Positions 56,430-64,000 of a stretch of 64,000 bases of DNA are shown here, in pieces. The stretch comes from Bostrychus sinensis (lineage: Eukaryota; Chordata; Actinopteri; Gobiiformes; Eleotridae). The notes under the pieces were generated by a model. That model was given only the letters and a program-made list of their open reading frames with translations. It did no database searches and was not told the origin of the DNA. Numbering within the stretch: position 1 is the stretch's first letter; the number at the start of each line of letters is the position of its first letter. The stretch spans positions 82,501-146,500 of the forward strand of contig CM036255.1 of NCBI GenBank assembly GCA_020698575.1, written 5' to 3'. The translations under genes and the position numbers were made by a program.

Positions 56430-57226
56430 CAGGGGTCACCAATTAAAATTCACCGAGGTCCAATTGGTGAAAATTTTCTCGCGCAAAGGTCCGGAGCATC
56501 ACAATGTTGATTTGTACCTCAAAAATAAATAAATAAAATCATTGTAGTTACATCAGTGTCTACATTATGGCAATAGCATTTTGCTAACATAAGCATTAGT
56601 TTAAAACTAGGGGATATCAAATAATAAAATAATAAAGTTTTTTTTTTTCTTATGTTAATCAAATACAGTTAAAAAAATCTAACAAAATGCTTTTATAATG
56701 GTCCTTGGCTCAGAACACAGGAGACACAGGAGTTTAGAGCTGACCTCTGTTCCTTTCTACATCTGTCTCTCTCATTTCTCCGTTGTCTGTCTCACAGTCA
56801 CCGCTCCATGTTTCCAAATCCTCAGATCTGATTGGTTGATGGCGTCACACGCAAGATTTTCTGTCTGCTTTTACGCAGGAGACGATTCACCCATTAAAAC
56901 TAAAGTGGAACGTACTGCGCCTCAAAACACAGGTTTCCTCTTAATTCTCTGGTGAATATGAGGCACTCACTCTGGACCTACTCCTCTCATTTTGTTGGAC
57001 AGTAACAGAAAACACAGCTGATTTAACCCCCGCACTGTTCATGTTAAAGTTTTAAAGCACCAGGATACGATGCTGTTGACGCGCTCTGAGAAAGGCGACG
57101 CTGCACTCCCGGGGAGTGAACAGGCTGAACGGGTTCGGACCCGCGGAGTGGGACAGAGGTTCGGGTCCGGATGGGAGGGCATCTGGGTCCGGATTCGGAC
57201 CGCGGTCCGCCTATTAACGACCTCTG
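56430..57226. mobile_element. hAT-like non-autonomous element, perfect 8-bp TSD
   Basis: GCCTAGGG flanks both sides (56422-56429 and 57227-57234). Left end CAGGGGTCACCAATTAAA; the right end reverse-complements to CAGAGGTCGTTAATAGG. The 797-bp interior has a G/C-rich right part (ggaccgcggtccg) and no transposase. It lies within the Tc1-like element, so it is the younger of the two. Confidence 0.85.
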
Positions 57227-57831
57227 GCCTAGGGGTTCACATACTTTTTCAATCTTGTATTGTGAATGTTTATAAAGATATTCAATAAAAGCATGAAAAC
57301 ATACAATTCATTTCATACAATTTTTTAGGATACTGTTTTCAGATTCGAAATGGGACAGACAATATGCATGATATCAGCCTGGTGTGTCCCAACCTTAAGG
57401 CACGTTTTCACTGCCAAATACAACAACACGCTACATCAGCAACTACATAGAATACAATATTTCTAGTAAAATAAGCACCTAAAAACAGCAATAAAGTAAT
57501 GTTTCTGATTATTCTTTTTTACATTTAAACTTGGCATCAGTTCCTTAAGTTTCCAGATACTGTAAATTGTTCCAGGTTGAAGGAGGAGAATAATGGAATG
57601 CTATTTACTGACCTCTGTGCGAACACTTGGGACAGACATTAAATAAGGGTCTTGAGAATTAAGAAAATAATGTCAATCAGTCTTTTGTGGATTTTTAGAG
57701 GTGTCTAGAGAGCCAGCTTTTTTCAATTCCAGCCAAATGCCATGGCTATAAATGGAGCATTGTGCTGAAACAGTTAAGACTTTTATCTACATATATTGTG
57801 TTTTGACATGTATGTCTCTTTGTGTTTGCAG

Positions 57832-57867
57832 CAAAGAACAGATGTGCGGCTCAGTGAGATGCTTGAG
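57832..57867 (+). CDS. vps50: vps50 micro-exon, fragment residues 170-181
   Basis: A 36-nt phase 0/0 exon between acceptor tttgcag and donor gtaaaa. It encodes QRTDVRLSEMLE, the same twelve residues I recall in human VPS50. It is too short for ORF-based detection and was found by continuing the frame. The following intron is only 326 bp, the shortest here. Confidence 0.95.
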
Positions 57868-58193
57868 GTAAAAAGGAAACATACAGTACACCTGGGTATA
57901 CCAATCACTAAATTATAGTTACTACTATTCACTGTATGTCAAATGATGATAATGCACAAACACAAGCATTAGCTGTTATAACAAATGTCTTTTCTAATTG
58001 TAAGCTATCAAATGGAATAAGATTAATATCATCATTATCTCCTACAACCACAATGATTACTGTAACAACACAATAATATGCAAAGGAAAGAAAAATTATT
58101 ATCAGATTCTCTTTGTTTTTTCATAGATAAAAGCATTTGTAAGTGCCAGATACCTATGTGAAGATAAATGTCTTCTGTCCTCTGTTTGTTCAG

Positions 58194-58276
58194 GAGGAGG
58201 ACTATCCAGGTGCCATCCAGCTCTGTCTGGAGTGTCAAAAAGCTGCCAGCACCTTCAAACACTACAGCTGCATCAG
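58194..58276 (+). CDS. vps50: vps50 coding exon, fragment residues 182-208 (split codon)
   Basis: An 83-nt exon after acceptor ttcag, ending ATC AG before donor gtctgc, so the last codon (a serine in human) is split. It reads EEDYPGAIQLCLECQKAAST then FKHYSCI, matching human VPS50. The donor is weaker than the others. The next exon is not in the remaining 5.7 kb, or was not recognised. Confidence 0.95.
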
Positions 58277-58446
58277 GTCTGCCATACAGAGGCTCTTTGT
58301 GTCCACACAAAGTCAGTAAAATTAGCACAATTAGGATTAAAAAAATAAAACAATCAATACCCAACAACTATTTTGAATATTTTGACTACAGTACATTAAG
58401 CCAGAAACATAGCTTTTGTAAGAATGAATCAGCTACAGTATAAACT

Positions 58447-58910
58447 ATAGAGATAAACTGATATGGCTTTTTCTATGGCCAATGCAGATTTTCAAAATCC
58501 AGATCAACTGATGGCCTATAAGCAATGCAGACTTACTGAGAACATTTTGTAGGGCCGAAGCTTTCCCAGCTCACTTTGTAGGCTATTGTGTGCATATAGT
58601 CTGCCCTGCTGTGAGCTTACTGAAGCTGTAAAGTCAAGGGTTGCTGTCAAACTATATGATTAATAAGCATTTTATGTATAATGCTTCACATAACAATATT
58701 AGCAACTTGGAATAACAACGTTAGGGATTTAATTCTTTTTTTCAAATGCTACTCATGTAACACTATTGTTTAACTAATACATGCTTCTTTGGAAGTAAAT
58801 GTAAAAGAACGGGCTTAGGCTACGTTCAAACACATTTGTATGCCGGCCTGCAGCATTATCTCCAATCAACAAGGAAGATGTAACTTAATGTAACTTCAGT
58901 TGAACTATGG
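58447..58910 (+). mobile_element. hAT-type non-autonomous element, copy 3
   Basis: Starts TAGAGATAAACTGATATGGC, then tttctatggccaatgca, matching copy 2 (9765) and the complement of copy 1 (3140-3992). Much of the centre is deleted. Similarity appears to resume at atgtaacttcagtt near 58884. No ORF. Confidence 0.55.
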
Positions 58911-59439
58911 TTAAAATCTTGTGCCAAATGCAAAAAAGTGCTGCAAACAGAGATATGAATTCAAAACTAACTAAAGAAGAGCATAATTATGAACAAATTA
59001 TATTCACAAAATATTGTGTTTAATTGAAAAGAAGAAAATATTTCATGGAAAAAAACATTTTTAATTTTCAGTTTTCAAAAGAATCTTTTTTAAAACAAAT
59101 GTAATTATTCAGTACCTAAGGGGCTATTAACATTCTCACATAATCATAGATCATACTGTAGACTAATTTGAATGAATGCTTTGTAAACAACAACAATGTT
59201 CAGAAAATAGTGTAATTAAACATTTGACAAAACATGCAAAACAAAGTAAAGAAGGCAACAGCTTGTTGGACCGCTGCAGTTCCATCCTTTTAGTTTAATA
59301 GAGAATGGAACAATGTCCATTTTGTGAAAATTAATGTATTCAGTGAGTAGTCATAGTACAGACACAATTTTCTGTTTCTGCCGTGTTTTACTTCCCTTGT
59401 CTCTTTGACATTTTCAGATATAGAGATGGTATGGTGCAG
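58911..59439. other. A/T-rich intron, nothing recognised
   Basis: No exon, repeat family or element terminus was recognised here. Confidence 0.4.
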
Positions 59440-62400
59440 GTTTATTTGTTTATTTGTTTGAAATGGATCCCCATTAGTTACTACCAAAGTAGCAACTAAT
59501 CTTCCTGGGGTCCATGGCATAAAGAAACACCATACAAAATTCAACAATACATACAAAAAATACGTTATAACTTGGTTATATACTGTACAAGAAACACTTA
59601 TACAATCAAAACAGTAGTGCTATCAAACATAAAAACAGTAATCAAAACAGATAATATGACTAAAAAGCCGGACTTTTGTGTAGTCTCTTTCTGAGATTAT
59701 TTTTAAAACATCTTATATTATTTGATTCTTTCAATGAACAAGGCAACCTGTTCCACTGAGTTGCAGCCCTGTACAAAACTGTTTTCTGCATAGCACATGT
59801 TCTCGCCACAGGGACAACTATGTCACCATTTGTTTGTTGTCTGGTAGAATGGCTATGTCTGTTATGAACAAAAAAGATTTTGGAATGCAAGATTTTAGGT
59901 TTCATATTAATACAAACATTATAAAAAAAGACAAGAAGGTTCTTATATAATCTATTCTCAACTTGTAGCCATGATAGAACATGATGCATACGGTCAATAC
60001 TCGTCCAAAATGGGCAGTTCAGTACCAGTCGTGCAGCTTTGTTTTGCATTAGTTGAAGCTTATGAATGTCTTTCTTTGGAGCACATGACCAAATAACAGA
60101 GCAATAATCGAGTTGGGATAACACAATTGATTGTATTACTTGTTTGACTGACAAATCTGTCATAAAGTAGGCACATCTTCCAATAACAGAAACAGCCCTA
60201 CCCATTTTAGTCACTATTTTATTAATGTGACTAGACCAATTCAATTGTTCATTTATAGTTAACCCTAAAAGCTCAACCTCATGCACCTGCTCCAAAGAAA
60301 TGCCCTTCAAAGAGAGCGACAAAGGCTGCACATTCCTTAATGAGTGATGAGAACCAAGAATTATATATTTTGTTTTACCAGTGTTTAACACCAGCCCATT
60401 ACTGTCTACCCAGCTGGATACACAATCCAGTTCACTTTGCAGTACCTCATTTAAAATACTTAAACTATTTGCAGATTTATATAATGTAGAGTCATCTGCA
60501 TACATTGTTATAGATGCACTATTTAAAACTAAAGGAAGATCGTTAGTAAAAATAGAGAAGAGTAGAGGACCAAGGCAACTGCCTTGGGGAACACCAAGTT
60601 AGTTAAGTAGCTTTCCATCCATTTTACTGCACAGTCCTTAAAACCATATGCAGAAAGTTTTCTCAACAATAAACCATGATCAATGACGTCAAAAGCCGCA
60701 CTAAAATCTAGGAGGACAGCACCAACATAGTTTTTGGCATCAATTTGACTCAGCCAATCATCAGTCATTTGCACGAGTGCAGTAGATGTAGAATGACCAT
60801 CTCTGTAGGCGTGCTGAGATTCAGAGCCAAGGTTAAAATTTGTGAAATAGTTTAAAATTTGAGAAAACACTAGTCTTTCCATGATTTTACTAAAAACAGG
60901 CAGGATACTAATTGGTCTACTATTGGCACCACAGAATGCGATCTTATTATTTTTGGGTATGGGTATCACTTTGGCTACTTTCCAAGCTTGTGGAAATAAA
61001 CATTCTTTTAAACTCAAAATTTAAAATATGACAAACAGGTTTGGCAATGTAATCAGACATATAATTTATTAATTTCCCATCAAGATAATCTAGCCCAAAC
61101 TGCTTATTATTTTTTACAGAGCTTAAAAGTTCTTCAACTTCATGTAGTTGTATAGAACTAAAGGTAAAGTTACAATTTTTGTCTTTCATTATATATTTTT
61201 TTATTAGCTCTATTGATTTATTACAACTATAATTAATATGCTTATGTTGTCCATTAATTAAATCAATTGTATTCTGTCTTAAATCATTTACCTTATCAAT
61301 AAAGAAGTTAATAAAATAATTGGCAATATCAGCAGGTTTAGTTAAAAACTTATCATCAATTTCAATAAGAGCAGGATCATTATTTTTAGATCTTCCAAGT
61401 ATATTATTAAAAACCTGCCAGAGTCTCTTTCCATCATGCCTTGAATTGTAAATTTTATTTAAATAATATGATTTTTTTCTTCTGTTTGTTCATTTTTGTT
61501 ACTGTGTTTCTGAGTTTACGGTATTTTCCCCACAAGTTTGGATCACCAGTTTTTACAGCAGCTTGCTTTAATTCATCCCGATGGGCCATACAGGTTTTTA
61601 GTTCTTTATCAAGCCATGGTGCCATGGTCTTTTTGACAGTAGTTTTCTTTAATGGTGCGTGTTTGTCAGCTACCTTTTGAAGCATCTCTGCAAACATATT
61701 TAAAGCTGTGTTTGTGTGTTTTTCAGAATAAATAATGTCCCAATTTAGTGACTTAATGTCAGAGATAAATCTTTCTGGACAAAAGGATTTATAAGATCTA
61801 TGTAATATAATTTTAGGTCCTGCCTTAGGTACTCTCACTCTTCTGACCAGAACAATGACATTATGATCACTAACGCCAACTGGAATAGATACAGCCCCAA
61901 AGCAAAGCTCTCCAGCATTAGTGTAAATGTGATCAATGCATGACTTGGACATTACACCTGCTGTGTTCAGAGTAATTCTAGTTGGTACATTGATGATTTG
62001 AGATAGATTACAAATATTCAAAGTTGTGACTAATCTTTCTTTCAAAGCACAAGATGACAACCAATCAATGTTAAAATCACCCAGTAGGTACATTTCTCTA
62101 TTTTCATCCGTCACATTCATAAGCATAGCACATATATCATCCGTGTATTGCACAGTGGAGCTAGGAGGTCGGTAACAACAGCCAACAATTATTGGTTTAA
62201 TGTGAGGGAGTTGAATTTGAAGCCAAATTATTTCAACAGATGAAACCATCAGATCATATCTAATTTTAGCAGAGATGTTACTTTGCACATAAATAGCTAC
62301 TCCTCCCCCATACCTATTTCTGTCATTTCTAAAAACATTATAGCCTATTACAGCTATCTCAGAGTCATTTATAGATCTGTCTAAGTGAGTTTCAGATAAA

Positions 62401-62560
62401 GCTATTATATTAAAATTATTAGTCTTGATTAAATTAGATAAATCCTGAACTTTATTGGGCAAGCTCCATATATTTAAATGAGCAATTCGTAAACCTTTTT
62501 TTGGCAAGACCATATTTCTCTTTACTTGTTTTGTGTCGAGCATAAAAGCCAGTATTTACA
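59440..62560 (-). mobile_element. Nearly full-length APE-type LINE (CR1/L2/Rex1 group)
   Basis: One ORF2 can be followed over 3 kb with few breaks. Endonuclease (62543-61455): LRIAHLNIWSLPNKVQDL, IIALSETHLDRSIND, IIVGCCYRPPSS, MYLLGDFNIDWLSS and VGVSDHNVIVLV. After a frameshift, RT: KVAKVIPIPKNNKIAF, RPISILPVFSKIMERLV, GAVLLDFSAAFDVIDH (motif A), a frameshift, VPQGSCLGPLLFSI (B) and ITMYADDSTLYKS (C). The C-terminal frame (60505-59660) is open to KRLHKSPAF. The 3' end is (TTTG)n-like at 59440-59460. Clade not settled. Confidence 0.8.
59660..62543 (-). pseudogene. LINE ORF2 (endonuclease plus reverse transcriptase), few lesions
   Basis: In the minus strand all catalytic motifs are present: GDFN and SDHN in the endonuclease; DFSAAFDVIDH and YADD in the RT. 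Frame breaks appear at about 61455, around 61190-61020, at about 60600 and none after 60505. One frame of 362 codons and another of 281 codons remain. With only three or four breaks in some 960 codons this is the best-preserved retrotransposon ORF2 in the window. It would copy its own RNA into nicked chromosomal DNA if intact. Confidence 0.75.
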
Positions 62561-64000
62561 TATGTACAGACAGTCTGCATTGGTCATAAGGATCAAATGT
62601 CACCGGGGAGCTTTGGAGCTTTGGAGGCTGGGTCAGTACAGAGACCCGACCTGCACTCAAAGCTGTCTAAAGCATCCCTAAAAAGCAGACTGTACCGTTC
62701 CAATTTGGGTTCACTCGGGTTCCAGCTCTGGGTTCGCTTCGGCCCACTTTGGAAAAAGTGGACCTACACACTACTGTGTGTTGAATTATTGAGGCAGGTT
62801 GGTATGTCTCAATAAATTGTATTGATGAAGGTAGAACAATAAATCCCTTATTTGTGACTTGAATGCAGCGATTTTTGCAAATAAATTCTAATTAAAATAT
62901 TTTAGAATTGTTCTTAAAATGCCTCACGTTTGGTACGTGCGTTTGAAGAGAATGTAATCTGTAAATCTGCAGTTCTGCTTGTGAATTGTTGAATCTGCAT
63001 TTGTGTATCACACAATACGTGACGTGCATTCAGCAGTTCAGCAATGTTGAAGAACACTTCTGGTCACAACTAACAGGAGAATATGGATGTGAATGCAAAT
63101 ACAAATAGCCTAAGGCCTTAAACATGTCTGTAAAATAATGTTGCAACCAACTCATCGACTACTCAATATAGTGACGTTTAGGCCACAAAGAGAAATATGA
63201 TATTATGATGAGTTGATAATGTCAATTAATATTGCATCTCTTATATATAAATTTAAAAAAGTCAGTATTAATCACTCTTTTGTCTCCAATGATAATAGTT
63301 CATGTTAAAACAGGAGTTAATTGTGTGCTAGATCCCATGATAGCTTTTGCCGTAACAAGCTATCACCACCTCAGATGGGAGTGTTTCCTGTTGCACATAT
63401 AAAAATAACATTTATATTATAATTTGTTCTAAAATGATTGCAAGAGAGAAAAGATAACCCTGAATTCAAAAAAAGATACCTTTGCACTTTTGACATCATT
63501 TCAATGGATTAAAATCCAAACCAGTAAATAAATGCATCATTTTCACCATCTCACCTTCAATGAGTATGTATTCATGTATAAATCAGATACAGTATGTCAT
63601 AATGTTAGGATTTTTGTGAGCAGAGAACTGTGAATTATCCTTGGGAGCTGTTTCCCTCCCCTGCTGTGAAGATCACTCCTCAAAGCCTCTCCTCACTCCT
63701 CTTATTTTTAATTGAAAACCAGTGAAGTTTTTTTTCCATGTTATTTTTTATTTGCTGCCTTCAGGGAACAGATTAATTAGCTTTTCATTTCTTATTTATG
63801 CCTTTTGTGTGACGGTTGAGGGTGTTCTGGAGTCACGTCTGGTTTATGGTGGACCTTAGTCAGATGCTTAACATCACATTGCTCCTCAAAATGTTAAGAA
63901 CCCTTTGTTGAGCAAAAACTATAGTTATAATAGAATCGATTGCTTGGTAAAATGTATGTCAATAGGTTACTTAAATTAATATATTTATTTTATTTCTTGT
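62561..64000. other. vps50 intron to window end, no gene recognised
   Basis: A stretch at 62590-62800 (ggagctttggagctttgg, aaagcatccctaaaaagcag) is more G/C-rich and may belong to the 5' region of the adjacent LINE or another repeat. The remainder is A/T-rich intron without recognisable exon. Confidence 0.4.

Larger units (their letters stand above)
55133..57310 (-). mobile_element. Tc1-like transposon split by a hAT element
   Basis: Left end TACAGTTGCAAGGAAAAGTATG at 55133 belongs to a well-known fish Tc1 family (first 20 bases quoted as TACAGTTGCAAGGAAAAGTA). Near the right end, ggttcacatactttttcaat at 57235 is the inner inverted copy, but the outer right repeat is lost. The minus-strand transposase spans 56270-55300 in pieces. 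A hAT element (56430-57226) interrupts the sequence between transposase and right end. Confidence 0.8.

Noticed and set aside
4954..58276. VPS54 as identity of the host gene
   Set aside because: The exons match the VPS50/CCDC132 N-terminus residue by residue as I recall it; VPS54 differs in this region.

Overview
The window is vertebrate, almost certainly teleost fish, DNA. Two things show this. Eight short plus-strand exons with GT/AG borders and consistent phases spell the N-terminal part of VPS50 (syndetin, formerly CCDC132). Nearly everything between them is fish-type mobile DNA: Rex3-like RTE LINEs with GATG-type tails, Tx1-like L1s, CR1/L2/Rex1-type LINEs, R4/Dong-like LINEs with a restriction-like endonuclease, Tc1-like elements, a pogo element, hAT elements, tRNA-derived SINEs and solo LTRs. 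I see no bacterial, phage or viral gene organisation.

Host gene. Exons lie at 2677-2745, 4954-5076, 23792-23863, 35805-35858, 45752-45822, 51635-51752, 57832-57867 and 58194-58276. Together they give 626 nt (208 codons plus two bases) without a stop or frame conflict. The exon with the start codon and the promoter were not found and probably lie upstream. The last exon here ends mid-codon, so the gene continues past the window. Introns reach 18.7 kb because of mobile-element load.

Layout. 1-2676: LINE and Tc1 fragments. 3140-3992: hAT-type element with an 8-bp target duplication. 5593-6581: Rex3 fragment. 7380-8954: complete but dead Tc1-like element. 11840-14636: R4-like LINE, next to a pogo element (to 16502). 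18343-23613: nested hAT composite holding a LINE, a SINE, a second R4-like LINE and a smaller hAT element. 24705-35515: a 38-bp minisatellite split by a 1.04-kb element and by a Tx1-like L1, which itself carries Rex3, a Harbinger-like element and a solo LTR. 35880-42360: a second L1 (with its own Rex3 insertion) abutting a CR1/L2-type LINE whose ORF1 encodes an SGNH esterase. 44900-50390: Tc1 debris, three Rex3 fragments, a solo LTR and a duplicated repeat. 55133-57310: Tc1-like element split by a hAT element. 59440-62560: nearly full-length APE-type LINE.

The only gene likely to act for the host is vps50, whose product belongs to the EARP tethering complex in endosomal recycling. Every mobile-element ORF examined is broken, truncated or separated from a domain it needs; the intact esterase-like ORF1 lacks a full partner ORF2. 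I found no convincing undescribed biological system. What is unusual is the insertion history, much of which can be dated by target-site duplications visible in the sequence. LINE clade names are assigned from remembered protein motifs and are less certain than the element boundaries.
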